Part shown: positions 24,132 through 33,035 of the stretch, one piece after another
Numbering within the stretch: position 1 is the first letter of the stretch
How the letters are laid out: every line of letters starts with the position of its first letter
Assembly (NCBI GenBank): GCA_035530375.1
Contig: DATKUY010000013.1
Coordinates: 30,841-94,840 of the forward strand
Direction: 5' to 3'
DNA: 64,000 nucleotides
DNA from: Sulfuricella sp035530375
GTDB lineage: Bacteria; Pseudomonadota; Gammaproteobacteria; Burkholderiales; Sulfuricellaceae
Translations under genes and position numbers: made by a program
The notes under the pieces: generated by a model
Database searches by the model: none
What the model was told of the DNA's origin: nothing
The model's input: only the letters and a program-made list of their open reading frames with translations

Positions 24132-25277
24132 ATGGAAAAAGGAGGAACACATATTGAGCCAGACCGAATCACGGCTGTAGTTGAGGGATACTTCCGCATT
24201 CCGGCTGTCTGGATTGGTGCCGCGCCGTCCGATCACACAGGCGAGTTAGGTATTAACCTCGGTCGGCAAATTGCCCTCAGGACAACACTTTCATGTGGCA
24301 TCGAAGCATATGCAATGCGGAATGGCATGTTCCTGTTTGACTTTCTAAAGAGTAGCGTTGGAGAAGTGGTACGCGTACCGGGTTACGAAAGGCCTGCGAC
24401 TCTTCCACATACTCCACCTCGCACACATGCCGTGGCGGGGGCGAAGGCAGAGCAAATTAGCCTGCTCCGGGCTCAGATCATGAACGTGCATCAGGCTTGT
24501 TTGATCTCATCAGAAGCGATTGTGAAGCACAGGTCAGCTGCCATGGGTTTTCCGGTGACGGCATGGAGCACCGTTAAGTCAATTGGTATTTCTCAACCGG
24601 TGCCGTATCACGACGATGTAGAGGATGTCCATGCTCTTGCGCGCAACGTTCTTGAAGGAAAATATGCACCCGCGTTCGTGTCACGGCAGCGGAGGATTAT
24701 AGAGCCGGAGGTTGTGGCCCACTCTTTTCGAACGCTCGACTATATCCTCTCTCTCGAAGGCGGACAATATGTACCAATCGTAGAAGCTGCGTATCAGTCT
24801 GCTTGCCGATCAGTAGAGCTCCGATTTGGTGAGAGTATCGCAATTGGGTGGACAGTCTGCGAACAACTGATTTCGCAGGAATGGAAGGACCTGCTTGCGA
24901 AGAATGAATCGGCGAGAACCGAAGACAGAAAGATGTCGCGTGACCGCCGCAAAAAGCTACTTGGAAGGGACTACACAGCGTCTGTCATGGTCGAGATGCT
25001 TGAACTTAGCGGAAAGCTTACTGGAGAGATTTACAAGAACCTCGAGACGACACGAAAGGCCAGGAACAATTGGGCGCATGACATGGCGGTTCCCTCTGGG
25101 AGAGACGTGTTTGCGTGCCAGTTGGCTATAAAGGAACTACTCTCTCGGAAGGGAATCCACTTATCTCTTCAATCCGGATTCCGCGGTGCTGGAGGAGCCG
25201 CTTGGCCATTGTGGATATTCCAGCAGGTGCATGGCAATGATGTGCCGGGCTTCACCTCCGATCCCGAAAACGCATGA
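24132..25277 (+). CDS. Protein with a HEPN-like C-terminal motif
   Basis: A 381-residue protein with no recognised N-terminal domain. Near the C-terminus TTRKARNNWAHDMA gives the RNxxAH motif (R311-H316) placed on a helix, typical of HEPN ribonucleases and Apea-type domains. The preceding region (SACRSVELRFGESIAIGWTVCEQLISQEWKDLL) is helical and fits the rest of such a domain. GGAGA lies 7 nt upstream of the ATG. It sits between the TIR-TPR gene and mobC. RNase activity and a defence role are inferences from the motif and neighbourhood. Confidence 0.6.
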   Translation: MEKGGTHIEPDRITAVVEGYFRIPAVWIGAAPSDHTGELGINLGRQIALRTTLSCGIEAYAMRNGMFLFDFLKSSVGEVVRVPGYERPATLPHTPPRTHAVAGAKAEQISLLRAQIMNVHQACLISSEAIVKHRSAAMGFPVTAWSTVKSIGISQPVPYHDDVEDVHALARNVLEGKYAPAFVSRQRRIIEPEVVAHSFRTLDYILSLEGGQYVPIVEAAYQSACRSVELRFGESIAIGWTVCEQLISQEWKDLLAKNESARTEDRKMSRDRRKKLLGRDYTASVMVEMLELSGKLTGEIYKNLETTRKARNNWAHDMAVPSGRDVFACQLAIKELLSRKGIHLSLQSGFRGAGGAAWPLWIFQQVHGNDVPGFTSDPENA

Positions 25278-25671
25278 TCTGCGATTCTTTGGCGCGGGCA
25301 GTAAATTATTCGTAACTCCTAACTCTTTGCCCGAGCATATCTCTACAGGCAACCCAAAGCGCCCATCAAAGATTGAGAAGTGCCCTGTGATTCGGAGACT
25401 ATTCACTTTATTCTAAATATGCTCGCGACCGGACTATTTTCGGAGTGGGTTTATCCAAGAGGTGAGCCTCATGAGTTGGTCATGACCAACGTTTTTCTTT
25501 CCGTAGTAGCTAATGCAGGATAGACAAATGTGTTACATTTGGGTGTATTTGTTGTATGAGTTAGTAAATTGAGGCGCTGCAAATGGGCGGGCAGATTGCC
25601 CATCAACAAACATTTGGACATGTCCAACAAACGGTTGAAGCCCTGTTTTATATCCGACAAGGAAAGACGCT
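25278..25671. other. Intergenic region upstream of mobC, possible transfer-origin region
   Basis: This 394-bp region contains an inverted repeat (ATGGGC at 25583-25588 with GCCCAT at 25598-25603) and the palindrome at 25614-25627, both shortly before mobC. MobC-type proteins bind next to their own origin of transfer, so oriT could lie here. No nick-site consensus was identified. The first ~150 bp after the HEPN-like gene show nothing recognisable. Confidence 0.4.
25614..25627. promoter_or_regulatory. Palindrome TTGGACATGTCCAA (copy 2)
   Basis: A perfect 14-bp palindrome 45 bp before the mobC start codon, identical to the core of the palindrome at 21754-21769. The location fits an operator of mobC, possibly bound by the ribbon-helix-helix domain of MobC itself. 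This is inference. Confidence 0.5.
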
Positions 25672-26217
25672 GTGCCCAAAAAACCATATCTCAAAAGTGA
25701 CGTGACGCAAGAAATGAAGGATCAGTTTGCGGCAAAGGCAAGGGAATTGGGGCGAACTGAAGCAGGCCTTCTACGGCTTCTCATAGAAACGTTTCTGAAG
25801 ACAAACCCCGTTGAAGTTGAGATTCCCGCTCCCACGGAAACAAAAGACAACTATTTGCCAGTGAGATTAAGCTCCGCCACAAAAGGGGCATTGCTAAAGA
25901 GGGCCTCTGAGCATCGGATGAAAACCGGCCCTTATGTTCTGGCATTGTTAAGGGCACACCTGTCACAGAAACCATCTTTTACGGAAATTGAGTTGGAGGT
26001 GTTGCGCCAAACGAATAACGAGCTTACTGCCATTGGCCGAAACGTGAACCAAATTGCGCGTGCCTTGAATATATCAATAGATAATGTGCACTTGGTTAAA
26101 GCAAATGAAATGGAGTCAGTGGCAAGGAAGGTAAAGGAATGTCGGGATTATGTTCGCAACCTGATAAGGGCGAATCTTGCCTCATGGGGGATCGAGCGTG
26201 ATAAAGAAAAATACTGA
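25672..26217 (+). CDS. mobC: MobC-like relaxosome accessory protein
   Basis: A 181-residue protein starting at a GTG with AAGGAAAG upstream. Residues ~1-50 look like a ribbon-helix-helix domain (KSDVTQEMKDQFAAKARELGRTEAGLLRLLI) and appear to be repeated weakly at ~60-100 (LPVRLSSATKGALLKRASEHRM). The C-terminal half has the MobC signature TNNELTAIGRNVNQIARALN. MobC helps the relaxase open DNA at oriT. The relaxase gene that normally overlaps mobC is absent: a GTG overlapping the end opens only ~16 codons before a stop. Confidence 0.82.
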   Translation: MPKKPYLKSDVTQEMKDQFAAKARELGRTEAGLLRLLIETFLKTNPVEVEIPAPTETKDNYLPVRLSSATKGALLKRASEHRMKTGPYVLALLRAHLSQKPSFTEIELEVLRQTNNELTAIGRNVNQIARALNISIDNVHLVKANEMESVARKVKECRDYVRNLIRANLASWGIERDKEKY

Positions 26218-26305
26218 AATGCTAGCATTTCAACTTGTGCCGCACTAAGAGCTGTTCAGCTCAAATCGGTTAGTCCCGCATTAAGGAGCAAGAGGAGGTC
26301 TCACG

Positions 26306-27115
26306 ATGCAAAAAATCTCGTGGGTAGTGCTACGGCAGTTAGAGGCATTGCGGGAATCCGTGGCCTTTACGCTCAATGGCGGTGCCATTGATATAGGAAC
26401 AGGAAAACCAGATGAATACATAGCTGCGTGGCTAACAAGCCAAGGTGTAGAACCTATCTACCGGCATCACGTTGATGAAGATTGCCACGTCTTGCACATG
26501 CTATCAACAATTGAGAACGCTGTGGCCGAACACGGAGTAAATCAGCACCTTGTCCGACTCGCTGGCAAGCGGTCACGCTTCAGTGAAACTGATGTCGGGT
26601 TTGAGCGCGGCAGTACGGGTTGGGATCGCCTACCAAATTTCATAACGAGCTCGGCATTGGTTCGACTGCTTGGCGCGTTGGAGCAGTTTGAGATTGATGT
26701 TCTAAAGGCTCTCCTCTACTATCGCCCTGCGGGTAAGGAACATGTCAACGATGCGGCGGCTTACACGGTCGTTGATTTGGCCGTTGTAACTGAGCCGCCA
26801 GACCGAAATGATCGTTACGCAATGCCAGCTTTGTGGTCTTGGGTCAAAAAATCGGCGGAAAATTCGGTTGAGCGAAGGAAGTTTTTCAAAAGTGTTTTTG
26901 ACATCGAGTGCTTCCCTTCTTCTTTCGGTTCCCGGAAGCCCTCTGAGATTCGTAAGTACTACCAGAGTCTTTATGAAAAAAGAAACTCCCTTGCGCATGG
27001 AAGGGAGCGTATCGACGTGACATTGGCGGAGTATTGCAAAGCCGAGGCATTTGTCTTAAGCCTTGTAATGCACCTCTCAACTGCTTGCGAGGACCGATAC
27101 AACCTGGGCATATAA
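26306..27115 (+). CDS. Second HEPN-like protein of the element
   Basis: A 269-residue protein with a strong AGGAGG ribosome site 7 nt before the ATG. The C-terminal part reads SEIRKYYQSLYEKRNSLAHGRERIDVTLAEYCKAEAFVLSLV, with RNSLAH at 226-231 on a helix, the arrangement of RiboL-PSP-HEPN/MAE-like domains. The N-terminal half is not recognised. It lacks close similarity to the other HEPN-like protein beyond the motif. It occupies the place where a relaxase would follow mobC. An RNase function is inferred only from the motif. Confidence 0.6.
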   Translation: MQKISWVVLRQLEALRESVAFTLNGGAIDIGTGKPDEYIAAWLTSQGVEPIYRHHVDEDCHVLHMLSTIENAVAEHGVNQHLVRLAGKRSRFSETDVGFERGSTGWDRLPNFITSSALVRLLGALEQFEIDVLKALLYYRPAGKEHVNDAAAYTVVDLAVVTEPPDRNDRYAMPALWSWVKKSAENSVERRKFFKSVFDIECFPSSFGSRKPSEIRKYYQSLYEKRNSLAHGRERIDVTLAEYCKAEAFVLSLVMHLSTACEDRYNLGI

Positions 27116-27200
27116 CCGCGTTGAATGGGGTTGATGGATTAGTCTGAACAGCCTTATTGATTACATGGAGTGTCACATGCGAATTTCACAAGCATGCCTG

Positions 27201-28247
27201 TTACGAGCCACACAATTTATCAAACTTCTCGCAAAGATTTTCAGTTCTCAAATGGGTGTATCTCCTCAGCATCTGCATGGATTTGTGCCCACTGATCGCC
27301 GACACTTCCTGATCGGACAAACCGGCTTCAACCAGCCGACTTACCGCCTCATGGCGCAAGTCATGGAAATGCAGATCTGCGAATCCCTCCTGCTTTTTGA
27401 GATTTGCCCATAGCTTGGTGATGACATAGGGCCGGCGCTTTTTATCCCGTCCTGGCTCGCCATAGAAGACCAGATCGGTATCAATCGGTCTGATCGGGTT
27501 ATCTAGCGCAGCACGCATGGCTTCTCGCGCCTCCGGCCATAGGAGAGGAACGGTACGCGAATCCCCGTTTTTTGTGTCTTTAAGCAGAATGGTACGTTTC
27601 TTCAGATCGACCTGGTTGCGCTTGAGATTTTGGATTTCGCCGGATCGCATACCCGTATAGAGCGCCAATCGCACCATCCAGCCAAACATCGGGTTGCTAT
27701 GCGCGTCTGCCGCCGCAAGAAGGCGCTCACACTCTTCAGCCGTCAACCTTCTGTCGCGGCCCTCACCTGGTGAGGGCTTCCGAATATTGGCCACGGGGTT
27801 ATAGGTAAGCCCTACACGCCATTCCCTGATTGCGGTCGTGAATAGGTGGCTTAGAAGGGCAAGCTCGAGGCGCACGGTGTTATTGCTCTTGCCCTCTGCG
27901 ATCCGCTTGTCGCGATAATCGGCAATCAGATCGGGCGTAACAACCGCCAGGGAATACTTGCCGAGTGCAGCGCGCAGCTGGTTGGATTTTTTTAGTTCCG
28001 CCTCTTGGGTGCTGGCCTTCTTCGTCGGCGTCACTTCGCGTAAATAACGATCCAGAGCCTTAGCCACGGTCATCTGTTCAGCCGGGGAACGTTGGACATA
28101 AGCACCCCGAACCATTTCATCTTCTGTCCGTCTTGCCCAATCCTCGGCATCCCGTTTTATTCTGAAAGCTTTTTTTACTGGCGGCCATCCGGCCTTCCGA
28201 ATAATAGCCTTCCAGGTGCCTGCCGGAGTCTTGATAATGGTCGCCAT
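27201..28247 (-). CDS. int: Tyrosine recombinase (integrase) of the element
   Basis: An integrase of ~348 residues. The N-terminal arm-binding region starts MATIIKTPAGTWKAIIRKAGWP, followed by a SAM-like core-binding domain (AKALDRYLREVTPTKKAS...) and the catalytic domain with Arg in LYTGMRSGEI, Lys in DTKNGDS, HDLRH, GHKSM and the nucleophile in RRYTHL. The ATG at 28247 has AGGGGA upstream; the longer upstream frame runs into the attachment site. It reads away from the tRNA, 100 bp from the attachment core, the usual arrangement for tRNA-targeting elements. Confidence 0.95.
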   Translation of the reverse strand: MATIIKTPAGTWKAIIRKAGWPPVKKAFRIKRDAEDWARRTEDEMVRGAYVQRSPAEQMTVAKALDRYLREVTPTKKASTQEAELKKSNQLRAALGKYSLAVVTPDLIADYRDKRIAEGKSNNTVRLELALLSHLFTTAIREWRVGLTYNPVANIRKPSPGEGRDRRLTAEECERLLAAADAHSNPMFGWMVRLALYTGMRSGEIQNLKRNQVDLKKRTILLKDTKNGDSRTVPLLWPEAREAMRAALDNPIRPIDTDLVFYGEPGRDKKRRPYVITKLWANLKKQEGFADLHFHDLRHEAVSRLVEAGLSDQEVSAISGHKSMQMLRRYTHLRTENLCEKFDKLCGS

Positions 28248-28301
28248 CTTTCCCCTCTCGAATAGCTCACTGTACCCAATACTGTACCCGCGAGGGAAAT
28301 A

Positions 28302-28329
28302 AAAAACAAATGGGCCATGTCGAAACGAC

Positions 28330-28343
<14 letters not shown>
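28302..28343 (-). terminator. Terminator of the intact tRNA gene, element-supplied
   Basis: On the minus strand, just after the tRNA CCA end, AATGGGCTATGTCG pairs with CGACATGGCCCATT and is followed by TGTTTTTTATTT. It is homologous to the hairpin at 12506-12547 with six substitutions, all paired in the stem (GTC/GAC replaces ACT/AGT). It lies on the element side of the crossover, so the element appears to bring its own terminator as well as the tRNA 3' half. Confidence 0.85.
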
Positions 28344-28424
<81 letters not shown>

Positions 28425-28458
28425 GAAAAGCTTGCCTCGCGACGATGCCTGGCCCGAC

Positions 28459-30339
28459 TCAGGCTTCATTGTCCAAGAAGCTGCGCAAACGCTCCGAGCG
28501 TGAGGGGTGGCGCAGCTTGCGCAGGGCCTTGGCTTCGATCTGGCGGATGCGTTCGCGGGTGACGTCGAATTGCTTGCCGACCTCCTCCAACGTGTGGTCG
28601 GTATTCATCTCGATGCCGAAGCGCATGCGTAGCACCTTTGCCTCACGCGGGGTCAGGGACTCCAGCACTTCCTTGGTAGCCTCGCGCAGGGACGCATACA
28701 GTGCCGCGTCTGCCGGCGCCAGCGTGGCCAGGTCCTCGATGAAGTCGCCCAGATGCGAATCCTCGTCGTCGCCGATCGGCGTCTCCATGGAAATCGGCTC
28801 CTTGGAAATCTTGAGGATTTTGCGTATTTTTTCCTCTGGCATTTCCATCTTGGTCGCCAACTCCGCCGGGTCAGGCTCCTGCCCGGTTTCCTGCAGTATC
28901 TGCCGGGAGATGCGGTTCATCTTGTTGATGGTTTCGATCATATGCACCGGGATGCGGATGGTGCGCGCCTGGTCGGCGATGGAACGGGTAATCGCCTGAC
29001 GGATCCACCATGTGGCATAGGTGGAAAACTTGTAACCGCGGCGGTATTCGAACTTGTCCACCGCCTTCATCAGGCCGATATTGCCTTCCTGGATCAGGTC
29101 GAGGAACTGCAGGCCGCGGTTGGTGTATTTCTTGGCGATGGAAATCACCAGCCGCAGGTTGGCCTCGATCATCTCGCGCTTGGCGCGGCGCGCCTTGGCT
29201 TCGCCGGTGGACATCTGGCGGTTGATTTCCTTGAGGTCCTTGATCGGAATCCGCACCCGTTCCTGCAAATCCAGCAGGCGCTGCTGCTGGTCCACGATGG
29301 CATGCTGGAAGCGCGACAGCTTCTCGCTGTAGGGCTTTTTGGCCGCCATTTCCTCAATCACCCACTCCAGGTTGCTTTCGTTACCGGGGAAAGTCTTGAT
29401 GAAGTAAGGACGCGGCATACCGGATTTGGTCACACACAGGGACATGATCTCGCGTTCGTAGCCACGCACTTCTTCCACCAGGGAGCGCAGGCTTTCGCAC
29501 AGGAATTCCACCTGCTTGGCAGAAAAGCGGATGGACAAAAGCTCGTTCGAAACCTGTTCCTGCCAATCCTTGTATGCCTTTGGTCTGGGGCCTTTCTTGG
29601 CCAGCGCTTGCTGCATCTTGCCGAATGCCTTGCTGATAACGGCGAAGCGCTCCAGCGTATCAAGCTTGAGCTGGGCCAGATTGGCAGCGGCCACCGCAGC
29701 ACCGGCCGCCTCTTCTTCCTCTTCCGTCAATTCCTCATCGCTCTCGGCTTCCGCCTCCATAGCGGAATCAGCCATATCCTCGCCGAGTTCCCCGTCCGCG
29801 TTCAGCAGGCCATCGACCAGTTCATCCACGCGCATTTCATCGCGTTCGATCTTGTCCGCCAGTTCAAGCAGTTCGATGATGATGGTCGGGCAGGCGGAAA
29901 TCGCCTGCACCATGTGCTTCAGGCCCTCTTCGATACGCTTGGCGATTTCGATCTCGCCTTCGCGGGTGAGCAGTTCGACCGAGCCCATTTCACGCATGTA
30001 CATACGCACCGGATCCGTGGTGCGGCCAAATTCGGAATCGACGGTGGAGAGCGCCGCCTCGGCCTCCGCCACAACATCCTCGTCGGCCACTGCCGGCGCA
30101 GCATCGGACATGAGCATGGTTTCTGCGTCAGGCGCCTCGTCGCAAACGGAAATCCCCATGTCGCCGATCATACTGACGATACCTTCGATCTGCTCGGCGT
30201 CGAGCATATCGTCCGGCAGGTGGTCGTTGATCTCGGCGTAGGTCAGGTAGCCGCGCTCCTTGCCTAGAACAACCAGGTTCTTCAAGCGCATGCGCCTTGC
30301 ATCAACGTCGTTTTCCGGTTTGTCGTTTTCAATCGCCAT
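28459..30339 (-). CDS. rpoD: Primary sigma factor RpoD (sigma-70)
   Basis: A housekeeping sigma factor of 626 residues. Region 1.1 (N-terminal ~80 residues), region 1.2 (DPVRMYMREMGSVELLTREGEIEIAKRIEEG), the large non-conserved acidic insertion (~180-250), region 2 with YKFSTYATWWIRQAITRSIADQARTIRIPVHM for -10 recognition and melting, region 3 and region 4.2 (TLEEVGKQFDVTRERIRQIEAKALRKLRHP) are all present. It is the last gene of the rpsU-yqeY-dnaG-rpoD macromolecular synthesis operon, 67 nt after dnaG. Confidence 0.98.
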   Translation of the reverse strand: MAIENDKPENDVDARRMRLKNLVVLGKERGYLTYAEINDHLPDDMLDAEQIEGIVSMIGDMGISVCDEAPDAETMLMSDAAPAVADEDVVAEAEAALSTVDSEFGRTTDPVRMYMREMGSVELLTREGEIEIAKRIEEGLKHMVQAISACPTIIIELLELADKIERDEMRVDELVDGLLNADGELGEDMADSAMEAEAESDEELTEEEEEAAGAAVAAANLAQLKLDTLERFAVISKAFGKMQQALAKKGPRPKAYKDWQEQVSNELLSIRFSAKQVEFLCESLRSLVEEVRGYEREIMSLCVTKSGMPRPYFIKTFPGNESNLEWVIEEMAAKKPYSEKLSRFQHAIVDQQQRLLDLQERVRIPIKDLKEINRQMSTGEAKARRAKREMIEANLRLVISIAKKYTNRGLQFLDLIQEGNIGLMKAVDKFEYRRGYKFSTYATWWIRQAITRSIADQARTIRIPVHMIETINKMNRISRQILQETGQEPDPAELATKMEMPEEKIRKILKISKEPISMETPIGDDEDSHLGDFIEDLATLAPADAALYASLREATKEVLESLTPREAKVLRMRFGIEMNTDHTLEEVGKQFDVTRERIRQIEAKALRKLRHPSRSERLRSFLDNEA

Positions 30340-30406
30340 AACATTCTGTTCCTGCTGAGGATTTCATTACAAAAAAATTTCCGAATTATACACTATTTCC
30401 GGGCGA

Positions 30407-32146
30407 TTAGGTTGCCTTTGTCGAACCATATCCGCCCTGCAGCAACCGCTGCAATTCTCTCCTCTCTTCCGGGGTCAACTCCCCCAATGGTCTGCCGCGC
30501 AATTCGTCGATCCTGCGATTACGCTCGACCTCGTGCAACTGCTCCAGCGCTCCGGCGAATTCCGCAGCCACTTCGGCCTTGTCCCACTCGAGAATCTCGC
30601 CCGACACCTCACCCAGCAAAGCTTCATGCGAGCTTCCCCGAAAATACTCCCACACACCGACCGTCGTATTGATTTGCATATTGCTGTTCGAGACAAAATC
30701 AAGGAGCGCTCGCAGCGCCTTTTGTTCCTCTGAATTGCCATCGATCAGATCCACATCGAAATTTACCCCCAACTCAGGCTGATAGAGCAGCCACTGGAGC
30801 AACTTTCTGACCAGGGACGGCGGCTTGCGGGAGGACTTGGGCCGCGCGACGACAGGTTTTACCGGCGATTTGACCGGTATCAGCGCCTCTAGTTCATTTC
30901 GCGAAACGCCGGCCAACTCAGCCAGCCGCTGCTGCAACATCAGGCGCAACGCGGGAGCCGCGACCTGCTGCACCAAGGGTTGCGCCAGCTTGAGAAAATG
31001 CGCCCGCCCTTCCATGGTTTGCATATCCACCCCGGCAGACAGCTCGCGCAAAAGGAACTCAGACAGCGGCAAAGCGCTTTCCAGCAGCGCCTCGAATGCC
31101 GCCTTCCCTTCCTTGCGGATATAGCTGTCGGGATCTTCGCCCTGAGGCAGAAATAAAAATTTGAGGCTTTTCTCGTCGCCGACCAAAGCCAGGCTATTTT
31201 CCAGCGCACGCCATGCCGCCTTGCGCCCTGCCGTGTCGCCATCGAAACAGAACACCACGTTGTCGCTCTGGCGCAGCAGCTTCTGCACATGCACCGGCGT
31301 GGTCGCGGTTCCCAGCGTCGCCACGGCATATTCAACGCCGTGCTGCGCCAAAGCCACCACGTCCATGTAACCTTCCACCACGATCACCTTGCCGGCCGCA
31401 CGGATTGCCTGGCGCGCCTGGAACAGACCATACAGCTCGCGGCCTTTTTCGAACAAGGGCGTTTCCGGGGAATTCAGGTATTTGGGCTCGCCGGCTCCCA
31501 GCACCCGTCCGCCGAAACCGATCACCGCGCCGCGCTGGTTCAGGATGGGAAACATGATGCGGTCGCGAAAGCGGTCGTATCGCTTGCCTTCCTCGCCCTC
31601 GATCACCAGCCCGGCCTGCACCAGGGATTTATCCTGGTAATCGGACACCGCCGCAGCAAGATTTTGCCAGCCGCCCGGCGCGTAACCGATGCCGAAGCGC
31701 GCCGCGATTTCACCGGAAAGCCCGCGTTTTTTCAGGTAATCCACCGCCGTTTCGGAACGCTTCAGCTCATCGCGATAATAGCGGGTCGCCTGCTGCATGA
31801 CCTCGAGCAAGGCATCGAAATTGCCTGCTGCCCTGTGCTCATGACGCCCGGACTCTTCTTTCGGCACCGCCATGCCGGCGCTTCTGGCCAGTTCCTCCAC
31901 CGCCTCGACGAACCCCAGCCCCTGATGCTCCATGACAAAACCGATGGCGGAGCCGTGGGCACCGCAACCGAAGCAATGATAGAACTGTTTGGTGGGACTA
32001 ACCGAAAAGGAAGGGGATTTTTCGCTGTGGAACGGGCAGCAGGCGACATAATTCGCGCCCGCTTTCTTGAGCGGGACATAGCGGTCCACCACGTCGACGA
32101 TATCCAGGCGATTGAGAAGATCCTGGATGAAGGACTGCGGAATCAT
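30407..32146 (-). CDS. dnaG: DNA primase DnaG
   Basis: Primase of ~579 residues that makes RNA primers at the replication fork. The N-terminal zinc domain shows the CHC2 ligands (CCPFH...FYHCFGCGAHG), the TOPRIM core has VVEGYMDVVALAQHG, LGTA and FCFDGDTAGRKAAWRA, and the C-terminal ~150 residues are the DnaB-binding region. The start MIPQSFIQDLLNRLDIVDVV at 32146 matches family starts; an upstream frame of 13 codons has no support. It lies between yqeY and rpoD. Confidence 0.97.
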   Translation of the reverse strand: MIPQSFIQDLLNRLDIVDVVDRYVPLKKAGANYVACCPFHSEKSPSFSVSPTKQFYHCFGCGAHGSAIGFVMEHQGLGFVEAVEELARSAGMAVPKEESGRHEHRAAGNFDALLEVMQQATRYYRDELKRSETAVDYLKKRGLSGEIAARFGIGYAPGGWQNLAAAVSDYQDKSLVQAGLVIEGEEGKRYDRFRDRIMFPILNQRGAVIGFGGRVLGAGEPKYLNSPETPLFEKGRELYGLFQARQAIRAAGKVIVVEGYMDVVALAQHGVEYAVATLGTATTPVHVQKLLRQSDNVVFCFDGDTAGRKAAWRALENSLALVGDEKSLKFLFLPQGEDPDSYIRKEGKAAFEALLESALPLSEFLLRELSAGVDMQTMEGRAHFLKLAQPLVQQVAAPALRLMLQQRLAELAGVSRNELEALIPVKSPVKPVVARPKSSRKPPSLVRKLLQWLLYQPELGVNFDVDLIDGNSEEQKALRALLDFVSNSNMQINTTVGVWEYFRGSSHEALLGEVSGEILEWDKAEVAAEFAGALEQLHEVERNRRIDELRGRPLGELTPEERRELQRLLQGGYGSTKAT

Positions 32147-32257
32147 GGCTAGCCACCCGATCTTCCCGGATTGACGGGAAGGCATGTCATTTCGATGTTG
32201 AGGGCAGAGTATCGACGTTCAGACGCGATTCGAGACCGCTTCTGAAACAGCGGATTA

Positions 32258-32701
32258 TCAGCCCAGTTTGGCCTTGATCAGGGCGGACACCTTGCCCATA
32301 TCGGCACGTCCGGCCATTTGCGGCTTTACCGCCGCCATGACCTTGCCCATATCCTTCACGCCAGCCGCGCCGGAAGACCCGATCGCGGCAACGACCAGCG
32401 CCTCGATCTCACCTTCAGTCAAGGCCTGCGGCAGGTAATTCTGCAACACCGACACCTCGAACTTCTCGATATCGGCCAGATCCTGCCGCCCGGCCGATTC
32501 ATACTGAGAGATCGAATCGCGACGCTGCTTGAGCATTTTCTCGATCACCGAGATCACCTGATCGTCGGCCAACTCGATACGTTCGTCCACCTCGCGCTGC
32601 TTGATCGCGGCCATAAGCAGCCGGATCGCCGCAAGGCGCGGCACGTCCTTGGCACGCATCGCCGATTTCATATCCTCGGCGATTTGAAGCCTGAGGCTCA
32701 T
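32258..32701 (-). CDS. yqeY: GatB/YqeY-domain protein
   Basis: A 147-residue protein of the YqeY family: MSLRLQIAEDMKSAMRAKDVPRLAAIRLLMAAIKQREVDER at the start and a C-terminal KDMGKVMAAVKPQMAGRADMGKVSALIKAKL, the tRNA-binding-like fold shared with the GatB tail. It may act in tRNA-dependent amidation or translation quality control; the function is not established. It lies 5 nt after rpsU in the macromolecular synthesis operon, its usual place in Proteobacteria. Confidence 0.92.
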   Translation of the reverse strand: MSLRLQIAEDMKSAMRAKDVPRLAAIRLLMAAIKQREVDERIELADDQVISVIEKMLKQRRDSISQYESAGRQDLADIEKFEVSVLQNYLPQALTEGEIEALVVAAIGSSGAAGVKDMGKVMAAVKPQMAGRADMGKVSALIKAKLG

Positions 32702-32706
32702 GCTAC

Positions 32707-32919
32707 TCAGTAGAGCTTGGGGGGAAGCATCTGGCTGCGCAGACGCTTGAAGTGGCGCTTGACGGCAGCAGCCATCTTGCGCTTACGCTCGGCGGTGGGT
32801 TTCTCGTAAAACTCGCGGGCGCGCAACTCGGTCAGCAGACCGGTTTTTTCTACGGCGCGCTTGAAACGGCGCAGGGCTACATCGAACGGTTCGTTTTCCT
32901 TGACGCGTACACTCGGCAT
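32707..32919 (-). CDS. rpsU: 30S ribosomal protein S21
   Basis: A 70-residue basic protein, MPSVRVKENEPFDVALRRFKRAVEK..., ending in KRHFKRLRSQMLPPKLY, the full S21 family. The ATG at 32919 is the family start; a TTG two codons earlier is not used. It is the first gene of the rpsU-yqeY-dnaG-rpoD operon and divergent from tsaD, with 116 bp between the two starts, the classical arrangement. Confidence 0.97.
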   Translation of the reverse strand: MPSVRVKENEPFDVALRRFKRAVEKTGLLTELRAREFYEKPTAERKRKMAAAVKRHFKRLRSQMLPPKLY

Positions 32920-33035
32920 GAGCAATGACCTTTACTAAGCAATGGGTTGGAGTAAACCGCCAATTATATCGACAAACTTCCATTTTTCATAGCCAAATTT
33001 ACCATAGCCGGCAAAACGGCTATGATGCTGGCCTC

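Noticed and set aside
28753..30267. A 504-codon plus-strand open frame opposite rpoD
   Set aside because: RpoD on the minus strand is unmistakable; the opposite frame has no recognisable domain. The same holds for long frames opposite the CHASE2 gene (10117-11808), ffh (41798-43219) and the MCP gene (53747-54991).
32925..33035. N-terminal extension of TsaD
   Set aside because: The family starts at the MLVLGIETSCDE methionine; the extension covers the divergent promoter region with rpsU.
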